44,016 nucleotides of DNA from Bacteroidales bacterium UBA5833 (GTDB taxonomy: Bacteria; Bacteroidota; Bacteroidia; Bacteroidales; Lentimicrobiaceae). The stretch lies in assembly GCA_002433025.1 (NCBI GenBank), contig DJGZ01000033.1:1-44016 (forward strand), given 5' to 3'. This document shows, piece by piece, positions 17,041 to 24,870 of the stretch (its first letter is position 1; each line of letters opens with the position of its first letter). Under the pieces are notes generated by a model that was not told where the DNA came from, ran no database searches, and saw only the letters and a program-made list of their open reading frames with translations. The translations under genes were made by a program, and so were the position numbers.

Positions 17041-18006
17041 TCAATCCTGAATCTTCAGACTGTCATGAGCAAATACCTCATTGGTCGCATCCTCGTAATC
17101 ATCAAAGCTTCCGGCTTTTTTCAGCCTGCGGAAAACAACAACAGGTTCCTCGAATGCAAACATCAGGTAGGTCCAGTATTCCTTCATGGCATTCAGGGCT
17201 GAGGGGCTGTCTTTCTTCTCCCTGCGTGTTTCAAAATAGAGGTCATCAAGGAATCCGCGCAAAACAGCCCTGCCATCGCCGGGTTGCGGCAGGCCCTTGA
17301 TGCGGGCCGGCAGAAAGGGATCCTGCAAAATGCCGCGGCCGATCATGAACCGTGAAATTCCGGGGAAAAGCCCGCTGATATTGCGAAAATCCTCCGTGGT
17401 GAAAATGTCCCCGTTATAAACCACCGGCACCTGAAAACCTTCAAGCGCCGCGCCGAAAGCATCCGGGTCGGTTTTACCGGAATATAGCTGCTTACCGGTA
17501 CGCGCATGTATCGTCAGTTCACTGACGGGATAACGGTTAAAAACCGGAAGCAGGTCCATTATTTCAGAAGCCTTTGTATAGCCCAGCCTGCACTTCACGG
17601 AAAAAGAAAGGGGCATGTGCGGCATTACCTGATCCAGGATTTCATCCACCATCTCCGGGAAAGGCAGCATGCCCGAGCCCCTTTTCTTCCGGGCTACCTG
17701 AGGATAAGGGCAGCCCAGGTTCCAGTTCAGTTCACCGAAGCCAAGCGCTGCACAGCTCCGGGCAAAAGAAAGAATTTCCGGAGCGCTTTTGCTGAGAATC
17801 TGCGGAATTACCGGAATACCGTTTTCAGACTGATGTTGCAGGGCTTTCATTTTCAGCGCCGGCAAAGGGTAATCCACCGCAATATTGGCAAAATAAGGGG
17901 TAAAAAGCTTGTCCACCCCCGCAAAATACCGGGCATACACCGCCCTGAAGGCTTTGGTCGTAATCCCCTGAAAAGGGGCAAAATAAATGGCTGGCTGTAA
18001 ATTCAT
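17041..18006 (-). CDS. tRNA-dihydrouridine synthase family protein
   Basis: A 321-residue FMN enzyme that reduces uridines in tRNA D-loops. Family motifs are the opening FAPFQGITTKAFRAVYAR, NLGCPYPQVARKKRGSGML with the catalytic Cys in GCP, SVKCRLG, LTIHARTGKQLYSG, VVYNGDIFT and MIGRGILQDPFL (flavin phosphate binding). The frame is open to 18099, but the ATG at 18006 begins the conserved domain and follows a -7 element at 18014-18021. The variant GCPYPQVARK is common in the Bacteroidota Dus group. Which Dus subgroup (A, B or C) and which uridines it acts on cannot be stated. Confidence 0.88.
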   Translation of the reverse strand: MNLQPAIYFAPFQGITTKAFRAVYARYFAGVDKLFTPYFANIAVDYPLPALKMKALQHQSENGIPVIPQILSKSAPEILSFARSCAALGFGELNWNLGCPYPQVARKKRGSGMLPFPEMVDEILDQVMPHMPLSFSVKCRLGYTKASEIMDLLPVFNRYPVSELTIHARTGKQLYSGKTDPDAFGAALEGFQVPVVYNGDIFTTEDFRNISGLFPGISRFMIGRGILQDPFLPARIKGLPQPGDGRAVLRGFLDDLYFETRREKKDSPSALNAMKEYWTYLMFAFEEPVVVFRRLKKAGSFDDYEDATNEVFAHDSLKIQD

Positions 18007-18013
18007 CGGAGCA

Positions 18014-18021
18014 CAAAAATA
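18014..18021 (-). promoter_or_regulatory. -7 promoter element of the dihydrouridine synthase gene
   Basis: On the minus strand TATTTTTG (18021-18014) fits TAnnTTTG. The expected start site lies within a few bases of the ATG at 18006, implying a leaderless or nearly leaderless mRNA. TTTG-like elements upstream are not ideally spaced. Confidence 0.4.
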
Positions 18022-18152
18022 CGTAAGATTGACACGACAAAACCTCAAATCCAGTAAACCTCCTGAAATCAGTAAAAACCCTGATATTGCACAAAACATA
18101 CGAAGCAGGATAAATTTTGATTATTGCCGGTTCGTCAGATAGAATGTAATAA

Positions 18153-18300
18153 AGATTTCTCACTCCGCTCAAAATGACAGATAGTTAACATACTAAAACA
18201 GGGGGAGGCTGGCGGCATCGCCACCAACCACCCCCTGTCCCGACCAATCCACCAGGTAGCCCTGCCATTCCGAACCCGGGCAACCGGGTGAGGAATCTGC
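18153..18300. repeat. Fold-back intergenic repeat element (~148 bp)
   Basis: The outer arms are imperfect inverted repeats: AGATTTCTCAC...AATGACAG at 18153-18180 against CTGCCATTCCG...GTGAGGAATCTGC at 18262-18300. Inside is a hairpin CAGGGGG (18199-18205) / CCCCCTG (18231-18237) that encloses TGGCG-GCAT-CGCCA (18210-18223). The right arm also contains ACCCGG-GCAA-CCGGGT (18274-18289). There is no ORF inside. It resembles the dispersed palindromic repeats (GATTTCTC...ACTC...AATGACAG type) common in Bacteroidota genomes and has the nested shape of a small MITE or REP unit. It fills most of the gap 18007-18400. Confidence 0.65.
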
Positions 18301-18400
18301 AAATCATTTTGCCGGTCACAAATGATAAATTTTGATACTTTTACTTCTCTTATCAATATCATCAGTAAGATCATAAATAGCCCGCGTAATTAACATTAAT

Positions 18401-19222
18401 ATGAAAAGAACTCAATTGATCTCAGCCATCATTACATTGCTCTGCATTTTCATGCTTAGCCCAGGTCTGAAAAGCCAGGAAATCCGGGACACCATATTTT
18501 ATGACAACTTATACAATGAAGCCGCGCGCGGAAACCATTACTACATGCAGGTAAAAACCATGACGGATGATGGCTTTATCCTCAGGACATATTATGCAAA
18601 CAGCCAGCTTAAAACTGAAGAAACTTATAAAGGCAAGGACACTCCGCTCATCGAGGGCCCGACCATCACCTATTCGGAAGACGGGAAAATCAAGCAAATA
18701 AATAACTTCAGCAAAGGGGCTTACGAAGGGGAACAGAAAAGATACTACGACTCCGGTGCTCTTTATTATGTTGAGAATTATATGGATCAGAAACAGCATG
18801 GCGAACGCATTGTGTATTACGAAGACGGGAGCCTGAAACGGAAAGAGTCCTTCGAAAACGACAAACTGGTTTACGGGAATTGTTATTCCATGGATGGGAA
18901 AGACACGACTTACTTCCCCTTTTATGAGTTTCCTGAATTTAATGGAGGCGAAAACCAGCGGATCCGCTATCTGGTGGATAATATCAAATATCCGCGCAAA
19001 GCCCGGAGAATGAATATTTCAGGGATGGTGTATTTAACGTTTCTTGTCCGTGTCGACGGTGAAGTCACCGACGTTGAAGTCCTCAGAGGGGTCCATCCCC
19101 TGCTGGATGAGGAAGCCATACGTGTAGTAAAAAAAATGCCCCCCTGGAAACCCGGAAAGCAGGATGGAAAACCCATGAATACCAGATTCAATATGCCAAT
19201 CAAATTTACCCTGGCCGGATAA
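18401..19222 (+). CDS. MORN-type repeat protein with C-terminal TonB domain
   Basis: A 273-residue exported protein. A signal peptide or N-terminal anchor (residues 1-25) is followed by about five ~20-residue MORN/YwqK-type repeats (residues ~45-165), such as QINNFSKGAYEGEQKRYYDSG and YYEDGSLKRKESF. A TonB C-terminal domain covers residues ~185-273 (NIKYPRKARRMNISGMVYLTF, then EVLRGVHPLLDEEAIRVVKKMPPW). The proline-rich linker of classical TonB is absent. TonB domains contact the TonB box or plug of outer-membrane receptors. Here the long periplasmic repeat region may serve as the spacer. No ExbB/ExbD genes lie nearby. Function in energising transport is inference. Confidence 0.82.
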   Translation: MKRTQLISAIITLLCIFMLSPGLKSQEIRDTIFYDNLYNEAARGNHYYMQVKTMTDDGFILRTYYANSQLKTEETYKGKDTPLIEGPTITYSEDGKIKQINNFSKGAYEGEQKRYYDSGALYYVENYMDQKQHGERIVYYEDGSLKRKESFENDKLVYGNCYSMDGKDTTYFPFYEFPEFNGGENQRIRYLVDNIKYPRKARRMNISGMVYLTFLVRVDGEVTDVEVLRGVHPLLDEEAIRVVKKMPPWKPGKQDGKPMNTRFNMPIKFTLAG

Positions 19223-19374
19223 TTATTTTTCATTTTTATTGATGGCCATTCACTCAGCTCCGCTAAAGAAAATCACTTCAGATCTTCCGGATTCCTCCTC
19301 ACCTTTCCCGCTTTTCCTGCGACATTTTACGGAATTTGCCCGGTTTTTGCAGGATGTAATAAGTTGCCTGATTA

Positions 19375-19421
19375 ATGAAACATAATGGTACCTGAAGGTT
19401 TCATCGATTTTAGTATCTTTA
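19375..19421 (+). promoter_or_regulatory. Candidate promoter with 7-bp inverted repeat
   Basis: ATGAAAC (19375-19381) and GTTTCAT (19398-19404) form a 7-bp inverted repeat with a 16-base spacer just upstream of TATCTTTA (19414-19421), a near match to TAnnTTTG. The arrangement would suit an operator overlapping the -33 region of the following lipoprotein gene. Confidence 0.3.
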
Positions 19422-19471
19422 TTCCTGTAATATTCAGTCATTTGAACCCAAACCCAATAAAGAACTGCTGT

Positions 19472-20281
19472 ATGAAAAAATTATTGATGATTTCAATTGC
19501 AGCCCTCATCTCTTTTCAGATGCCCGGCTGTAAAACAAAAGAAAAGACAACCGCAGGCGGACAGCATTCGGCCGGAAATATCGTTATCGGTGACAACAGC
19601 CGGAATTCCCTTGACTGGGATGGCACCTACACGGGCGTGCTACCCTGTGCGGATTGCGAAGGAATGCTTACCACCATTACGTTAAGCAGGGATCTTACCT
19701 TTAGGCGGTCGACCGTTTACAAAGGCAAGGATGAAAAGAGCCATGAGGAATCGGGCAGGTTTACCTGGGATCAATCCGGCGGCAGCATTAAACTTGAAGG
19801 CATTGCAAATGCGCCTGACCGCTACCTTGTGGGTGAAAACAAACTGGTGCAACTTGACCTTGAAGGCAAGGTTATCAGGGGTGAACTGGCAGCTATGTAC
19901 GTACTTCAGAAAGTGCAGCCTCCGGTGAAAGACCCTGTTCTTGAAGGCAAAAAATGGAAACTGGTTGAAATAAACGGCAAACCCGTTGACTTCGGTGGAA
20001 AAATGCCTGATGCATTCATCTATTTTGATGAAACGGAGCAACGGATCAATGGATTCGGAAGCTGCAATACCTTTTTCGGGAGTTATGAACTGCGGGAAGG
20101 TAACAGGGTGACCTTTTCAAAAATGGGATCAACCATGATGTCATGCCTCAATATGGAAACCGAGCGGGCGTTGCTGAAAGTGCTTGAAACAGTTGATAAT
20201 TATACTGTCGATGACAAATCCCTTCAGCTGAACAAAGCCCGAATGGCCCCGCTCGCCCGTTTTGAACCGTTAGCAGATTAA
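19472..20281 (+). CDS. NlpE-META domain lipoprotein
   Basis: A 269-residue envelope lipoprotein. The ATG at 19472 starts the signal MKKLLMISIAALISFQMPGC, with the lipidated Cys in MPGC. Residues ~45-145 are an NlpE N-terminal domain (WDGTYTGVLPCADCEGMLTTI, with the CADC Cys pair known from copper-resistance NlpE). Residues ~152-269 are a META/HslJ domain (KKWKLVEINGKPVDFG, then FGSCNTFFGSYELREGN and MGSTMMSCLNMETERALLKVLE). In E. coli these are separate envelope-stress or copper-related and heat-shock lipoproteins; fused NlpE-META proteins are frequent in Bacteroidota. An envelope-stress role is inference. Confidence 0.9.
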   Translation: MKKLLMISIAALISFQMPGCKTKEKTTAGGQHSAGNIVIGDNSRNSLDWDGTYTGVLPCADCEGMLTTITLSRDLTFRRSTVYKGKDEKSHEESGRFTWDQSGGSIKLEGIANAPDRYLVGENKLVQLDLEGKVIRGELAAMYVLQKVQPPVKDPVLEGKKWKLVEINGKPVDFGGKMPDAFIYFDETEQRINGFGSCNTFFGSYELREGNRVTFSKMGSTMMSCLNMETERALLKVLETVDNYTVDDKSLQLNKARMAPLARFEPLAD

Positions 20282-20372
20282 AAAAACCGGGCATACTGTT
20301 GCCGGGAATGCATTTCGATTTATTAACCAAACTGCTTCTATCGTGAGGCGGACACCAAAACCGATGCTCAAT

Positions 20373-21752
20373 ATGAAAATACTTCCGGCAACAGTCCTGT
20401 TTATCCTGCTGGCATTCCTGGTCACAGCCTGTTCGGATAAGGAAGAAAAACCCGCTCCGCCATCCCCCTCCAATGAATTTATTCTGCCCGATCCCCCGCA
20501 GTACGGAATACCTTTCGGAGCGGTACCGGCCACATCAGATATTGTAATGTATGAAGTCAACCTGAGGGCTTTCAGCACTGCCGGCAATCTTACGGGAGTG
20601 ACCCAGAAACTGGATCACATCCGGTCGCTGGGCGTGAACGTGATCTGGCTGATGCCCATACATCCCATCGGCACCGTGAATTCGGTAAATTCTCCCTACA
20701 GTGTAAAAAACTACCGGGAAGTAAATCCCGAATACGGGACGCTGGACGACCTGAGGCGACTGACCGATCAGGCCCACCAGCGCGGAATGGCGGTAATCCT
20801 CGACTGGGTGGCCAATCACACCGCCTGGGACAACCCGTGGATGAAATATCCCGCATGGTACACAAGGGTAAACGGCGAGGTGATTCATCCGGAGGGAACC
20901 AACTGGCTGGATGTGGCTGACCTGAATTTCGACCATAAGGATATGCGCAAAGCCATGATCAGCGCCATGAAATACTGGCTGCTGGCGGCCAATGTGGATG
21001 GCTTCCGTTGCGATGCCGCGGATATGGTCCCTTACGATTTCTGGAAACAAGCCATTGATTCAATGAATACCCTTGCCGGGAGAAAAATCATTCTGCTGGC
21101 GGAGGGCGGGCGCTCCGACCACTTCAACGCGGGCTTCCAGCTGAATTACGGATGGGATTTCTACGGCAAACTAAAATCAGTATGGGGCGGACAGGCCGCA
21201 GGCGGGTTGTATGCCACCCACCGGCAGGAGCAGCTCTCGACTCCAACCGGGAAATACAGGCTCCGCTTCACCACCAACCACGACGAATCGGCCTGGGATG
21301 CCACCCCCATGACCCTGTTTAACGGTAAAAAGGGAGCGCTGGCCGCCTCTGCCATCACGGTTTTTATGGGCGGAGTACCGCTGATTTACGGAAGTCAGGA
21401 GGTTGGCAGAATCCCTGCTTTGCCCTTCTTCTCCAATGCGCCCATCGACTGGACCGCCAATCCTGATATGCTGGAAGCTTATCAGAAAATGATGGCCATT
21501 TATACCAGCTCCCCTCCCGCCAGACAAGGAACCACCACTGACTTTTCTACGGCTGATGTTTGTGCCTTTGAGCGTTCATCCAAAGATGCAGGTTTGCTGG
21601 TCATTGTCAATGTCCGGAACCGTGAAAGCACATTTGAGGTACCCGGCACGGTGCTTGCTGAAGCCTGGAAATTTCCGGACGGTACTCCTTTTGAGCCTTC
21701 GGGTGCTTCCATCGGTCTGGAGCCTTATCAGTATCTGATGCTGAACCGGTAA
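20373..21752 (+). CDS. GH13 alpha-amylase-family lipoprotein
   Basis: A 459-residue lipoprotein. The ATG at 20373 begins MKILPATVLFILLAFLVTAC, with the lipidated Cys in VTAC; a GTG at 20343 and an ATG at 20364 are less suitable starts. The catalytic (beta/alpha)8 barrel shows the GH13 conserved regions: DWVANHT (I), GFRCDAAD with nucleophile Asp214 (II), ILLAEGG with acid/base Glu244 (III) and TTNHDES with Asp304 (IV). A C-terminal beta domain (CAFERSSKDAGLLVIVNVRN) ends the protein. It should act on alpha-glucan oligosaccharides at the cell surface or periplasm. It is not close to other starch genes, so this is an isolated alpha-glucan enzyme. Confidence 0.92.
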   Translation: MKILPATVLFILLAFLVTACSDKEEKPAPPSPSNEFILPDPPQYGIPFGAVPATSDIVMYEVNLRAFSTAGNLTGVTQKLDHIRSLGVNVIWLMPIHPIGTVNSVNSPYSVKNYREVNPEYGTLDDLRRLTDQAHQRGMAVILDWVANHTAWDNPWMKYPAWYTRVNGEVIHPEGTNWLDVADLNFDHKDMRKAMISAMKYWLLAANVDGFRCDAADMVPYDFWKQAIDSMNTLAGRKIILLAEGGRSDHFNAGFQLNYGWDFYGKLKSVWGGQAAGGLYATHRQEQLSTPTGKYRLRFTTNHDESAWDATPMTLFNGKKGALAASAITVFMGGVPLIYGSQEVGRIPALPFFSNAPIDWTANPDMLEAYQKMMAIYTSSPPARQGTTTDFSTADVCAFERSSKDAGLLVIVNVRNRESTFEVPGTVLAEAWKFPDGTPFEPSGASIGLEPYQYLMLNR

Positions 21753-21803
21753 TCCGGAACAGGACCCTTTTAAGCTTTTAAACGAAAGACGGGGAATTTT
21801 GCT

Positions 21804-21811
21804 TATCTTTG
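21804..21811 (+). promoter_or_regulatory. -7 promoter element of the cold-shock-domain gene
   Basis: TATCTTTG is a perfect TAnnTTTG match. It implies a 5' leader of about 100 bases, which is compatible with the structured leaders of cold-shock genes. No -33 TTG is clear. Confidence 0.5.
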
Positions 21812-21915
21812 CAGCTGTTAAGTTTTGCCGGACACCTTGAGCCTCTTTTTCAGCGTTTTCCTGCAAGGCCTTTTATTCATCCCTCAGCGCAGGTAAACCA
21901 ACCTAAAACCCATTC

Positions 21916-22371
21916 ATGGCAAGATCACAGCAATCCTGGAACAAAATCGAAAACGAAAAGAAAAAGCAGAAAAAGAAGAAAGACAAAGCGGCCCGCAAGC
22001 TTGAAAGGGCGTCAAACACTGCCGATGGCAACAACCCCGACAGCATGATTGCTTATGTAGATGAATATGGCCGCATCAGTGATACGCCACCCGATCCTGC
22101 AACAAAAAGTGTCATCAAAGCCGAAGAGATCGAGATCGGTGTCCGGAAAAAAGAAGATGTCAGCCCTGAAGAAGAATTCCGTACCGGAATAGTTACTTTC
22201 TTTAATGATTCCAAAGGATTTGGTTTTATCAGGGATCTCCGGTCGGGTGAAAGTATTTTTGTACACATCAACCAGCTGACCGACCCTATCAAAGAAAACA
22301 ACAAAGTTACCTTCAAAGTGGAAAAAGGGCCTAAAGGACTTAATGCCATAGAAGTAAAGCTTGTTCTATAA
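21916..22371 (+). CDS. Cold-shock-domain protein with charged N-terminal extension
   Basis: A 151-residue nucleic-acid-binding protein. Residues ~1-85 are a highly basic then acidic low-complexity extension (KKKQKKKKDKAARKLERA, then a negatively charged linker). The last ~67 residues are a cold-shock domain: GIVTFFNDSKGFGFIRD (RNP1 = KGFGFI) and SIFVHINQL (RNP2 = IFVHI), ending AIEVKLVL. It probably binds single-stranded RNA as a chaperone. The extension is typical of Bacteroidota CSD proteins and may increase RNA affinity. It is monocistronic. Confidence 0.9.
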   Translation: MARSQQSWNKIENEKKKQKKKKDKAARKLERASNTADGNNPDSMIAYVDEYGRISDTPPDPATKSVIKAEEIEIGVRKKEDVSPEEEFRTGIVTFFNDSKGFGFIRDLRSGESIFVHINQLTDPIKENNKVTFKVEKGPKGLNAIEVKLVL

Positions 22372-22911
22372 CGAGCTATTTCACCCCGGATTAGCCTGTG
22401 TACCCTTTGCGTTTGTGATTTGAAGCCTGAGCCTTTTTAGGCCCGGGCTGTAGTTATTTAAAGCCCGTTGCAGTATTCAGGAAGTATGTGTTCTGAAATG
22501 AAAGCTGAGCGGATCATATTATGGGAAAATAAATGACTTTTCAGAGATTCTTTTTAAACAAAATCCGGAATTATTGCAGGCGAATGCATGAAGTTTTATA
22601 AAAGTATACTATATTTGCCGTAGCCTGGAACTTATTTTTATCAGATTTGTTATAGAAATGGGAAGAAAAACCCTTAAATACTGGACAAAACTTTACTATG
22701 ACCAAAATACCTACAATTACTTAGCCGGATTTTCATGTATTGCCTTACCTTTGTCATTAATGAATCACGAAAATACCTGAATCCCGCAGTTGCGGGACTC
22801 CGCTTTGCTTCGCACCTGCAACAGGCGCAACATTAGAAAATTAACGGAGTAGTATAACCTATTTTTTGAGTTAACCGAAATAACCCAATGTTCAACTAAA
22901 ACCAAACAAAC
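22372..22911. other. Long non-coding gap with hairpins and a possible short ORF
   Basis: This 540-base stretch holds a hairpin AGCC.GAGCC/GGCC.GGGCT near 22425-22450, a perfect -7 element TATATTTG at 22610-22617, and a 40-codon ORF (22658-22780) downstream of it. The ORF encodes a Lys/Tyr-rich peptide with no known match. Right after it lies TCCCGCA-GT-TGCGGGA (22782-22797). The hairpin could close a transcript started at 22624. No tRNA or known riboswitch was recognised. A small RNA or small-protein gene is possible but unproved. Confidence 0.35.
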
Positions 22912-23466
22912 ATGAAAAAAGTAATCATTACCCTTTTTGCAGCATTTCTGGCATTCAACCTCACAGCCCAGGAAGCATTTACTACCGACGATATGGTTCT
23001 CAACCTTGGAGTAGGTTTTGGATGGTACGGATATGGATATGGTGCAACATCTCTACCAGCATTAAGTATTAGCTTAGAGAAGGGAATAAAGGAACTTGAT
23101 TTTGGCACATTAGGAATTGGAGGCATTGTTGGGTATAAACATGCAACTTACAATTGGTTAACAGGGTATGACTGGTCGTGGACTGATTATGTTGTTGCCG
23201 CAAGAGGATCACTTCATGTTGACTTATTAGACATTGATAAGTTGGATACATACGGGGGAGTGGCATTAGGGATTAGAGCTGAAACATGGAAATATTATAC
23301 TTACGACATTAACACAAATTACCGAAATGTCAAAGAATCAACAATCCATCCTTTATTCGCATTCTATGCTGGGGGAAGGTATTATTTTACTGAAAAATTT
23401 GCTGCCTTTGGTGAGCTGGGCTATGGTTTAGGGTACTTTACAATAGGTGCCAGTTTAAAACTATAA
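22912..23466 (+). CDS. Small outer-membrane beta-barrel protein
   Basis: A 184-residue exported protein with a signal peptide (MKKVIITLFAAFLAFNLTAQ). The mature part alternates Gly/aromatic-rich strands (GWYGYGYGATSLPALSISLEKG, then WLTGYDWSWTDYVVAARG, FAFYAGGRYYFTEKFAAFGELGYG) and ends in the strand FTIGASLKL, as expected of a porin-like eight-stranded barrel. The coding bases are visibly richer in A and T than the adjacent mtnA gene, and many codons are A/T-ending. This suggests a later arrival or a different expression class. It is followed by a strong terminator. Function is unknown. Confidence 0.8.
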   Translation: MKKVIITLFAAFLAFNLTAQEAFTTDDMVLNLGVGFGWYGYGYGATSLPALSISLEKGIKELDFGTLGIGGIVGYKHATYNWLTGYDWSWTDYVVAARGSLHVDLLDIDKLDTYGGVALGIRAETWKYYTYDINTNYRNVKESTIHPLFAFYAGGRYYFTEKFAAFGELGYGLGYFTIGASLKL

Positions 23467-23486
23467 CTTATTAGTGTACAAGCATT

Positions 23487-23520
23487 AGAGGCTGCCCATT
23501 CCGGGTGGCCTCTTTTGTTT
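23487..23520 (+). terminator. Rho-independent terminator after the barrel gene
   Basis: AGAGGC-TG-CCC pairs with GGG-TG-GCCTCT around a short loop and is followed by TTTTGTTT. This is the best textbook terminator on the plus strand of the window, 20 bases after the stop codon. Confidence 0.8.
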
Positions 23521-23552
23521 TCCGGCAACTCAGACCGGAATGCTGAAAAAGC

Positions 23553-23560
23553 TATCTTTG
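23553..23560 (+). promoter_or_regulatory. -7 promoter element of mtnA
   Basis: TATCTTTG is a perfect TAnnTTTG element, 25 bases before the ATG at 23585. No TTG is seen at the usual -33 distance. Confidence 0.5.
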
Positions 23561-23584
23561 TGAGTGGATACCAATTAACCGGAT

Positions 23585-24577
23585 ATGAAAGTCGGCGACA
23601 GGCATTACCGTACCATCTGGATGGAGGGGGCAGTGGTTTATATGATTGATCAGAACCTCCTGCCATTTGAGTTTAAAGTGCAGTCATTTAAGAAACGGGA
23701 AGCCACCTGTGACGCCATCCGGCGGATGACCGTCCGCGGAGCCGGCGCCATTGGCGCCGCAGCAGGTTTTGCCATGGCCCAGGGATTGATTGCCAATGAA
23801 GACCCCGATGTCGCCCGGGAGCGTATCCGGGCCACCCGTCCTACCGCCCGCGATCTTTTTTACGCCGTGGACAGGGTTTATGAGGCAGGAAAAATTTCGG
23901 TACAGGCCGCCATCGACGAAGCGCAGAACCTTGCCAATGCGAATGTGGAGGCGGCGAAGAAAATCGGGGTCTATGGCGATGCACTGATCAAAGACGGCGC
24001 CCGCATCCTTACCCACTGCAACGCCGGCTGGCTGGGGTTTGTCGATTATGGCAGCGCGCTTTCACCCGTTTACACGGCTCACCGGAACGGCAAGCAAATC
24101 CATGTTTATGCCGATGAAACCCGCCCCCGAAGCCAGGGCGCCCGCCTCACCGCCTGGGAACTTTCCAATGAAGGCGTGGACCACACCATAGTTCCCGATA
24201 ATGCCGGCGCATTTCTGATGTCGGCAGGCATGATTGACCTGGTCATTACCGGCGCCGACCGCATCGCGGCCAACGGGGATGTGGCCAACAAAATCGGGAC
24301 TTATGAAAAAGCCATACTCGCTGAACATTTCGGCATACCTTTCTTCGTGGCCGCCCCCCGTTCAACCTTCGACCACAATACCCCCGACGGCAGCGCCATT
24401 GAAATAGAGCACCGCAGCCAGGATGAAGTACACTACCAGACCGGCCCTGATGAAAACGGGCAAATGCACACCATCAGGGTCACCAATCCGGGATCGGAGG
24501 CCTTTAACCCGGCTTTCGACATCACCCCTGCCGCATTGATCACCGGATTTATCACGGAAAAAGGGGTAATTAATTAA
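23585..24577 (+). CDS. mtnA: S-methyl-5-thioribose-1-phosphate isomerase
   Basis: A 330-residue cytosolic isomerase that converts methylthioribose-1-phosphate to methylthioribulose-1-phosphate in the methionine salvage pathway. Family motifs are RGAGAIGAAAGFAMAQG, ILTHCNAGWLGFV (with the catalytic Cys), VYADETRPRSQGARLTAWEL and ITGADRIAANGDVANKIGTYEKA (with the catalytic Asp). Length fits MtnA rather than the larger eIF2B subunits of the same fold. No other methionine-salvage gene (mtnB, C, D, K or P) lies in the window. It is preceded by its own -7 element and is probably monocistronic. Confidence 0.95.
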   Translation: MKVGDRHYRTIWMEGAVVYMIDQNLLPFEFKVQSFKKREATCDAIRRMTVRGAGAIGAAAGFAMAQGLIANEDPDVARERIRATRPTARDLFYAVDRVYEAGKISVQAAIDEAQNLANANVEAAKKIGVYGDALIKDGARILTHCNAGWLGFVDYGSALSPVYTAHRNGKQIHVYADETRPRSQGARLTAWELSNEGVDHTIVPDNAGAFLMSAGMIDLVITGADRIAANGDVANKIGTYEKAILAEHFGIPFFVAAPRSTFDHNTPDGSAIEIEHRSQDEVHYQTGPDENGQMHTIRVTNPGSEAFNPAFDITPAALITGFITEKGVIN

Positions 24578-24609
24578 AGAATCAATAAATATAAAAATAT
24601 GGGAATGTC

Positions 24610-24681
24610 GGGTGTTCGGGTGTTCGGGTGTTCGGGTGTTCGGGTGTTCAGGTGTTCGGGTGCTCAGGTGCTCGGGTGTTC
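24610..24681. repeat. Nine-copy 8-bp tandem repeat (GGGTGTTC)
   Basis: Nine head-to-tail 8-bp units. Five perfect GGGTGTTC copies are followed by variants AGGTGTTC, GGGTGCTC and AGGTGCTC, then a final GGGTGTTC. It starts 32 bases after mtnA and ends 186 bases before tag. It is G-rich on one strand and open to slippage. It is not part of any credible gene; the ORF that spans it is only an effect of the repeat. Confidence 0.9.
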
Positions 24682-24723
24682 AGAAGAGCAGTCCCTTGCA
24701 GACAGATTGGTGTCCCTCGTCCC

Positions 24724-24870
24724 GGTCCCTGAGCGTGTACCCTAAGCGGAGTCGAAGGGGAGTCGAAGGGCCGCCCCCCGTCCCTTTAACCGAAATCCGA
24801 AATTTTACCCTGATCGCAGTCGAAGGGGCGCAATCCGAAATCCGAAATCCGCAATCAAAAATCCGCAATG
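24724..24870. repeat. Cluster of short intergenic repeats before tag
   Basis: This stretch contains the known-type fragment GTCCCTGAGCG...AAGCGGAGTCGAAGGG, with GAGTCGAAGGG repeated at once and a further CAGTCGAAGGGG later. It is followed by runs of AATCCGAAATCCGAAATCCGC and AAAAATCCGCAATG. These are typical of the short dispersed repeats found between Bacteroidota genes and suggest a hotspot of small-repeat insertion. No gene is present in 24578-24867. Confidence 0.6.

Noticed and set aside
20535..21050. 171-codon minus-strand frame within the GH13 gene
   Set aside because: The opposite strand encodes the catalytic GH13 regions I and II; the antisense product has no recognisable fold.
24610..24681. 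Possible CRISPR array
   Set aside because: Units are 8 bp, contiguous and without spacers, and no cas gene is near.
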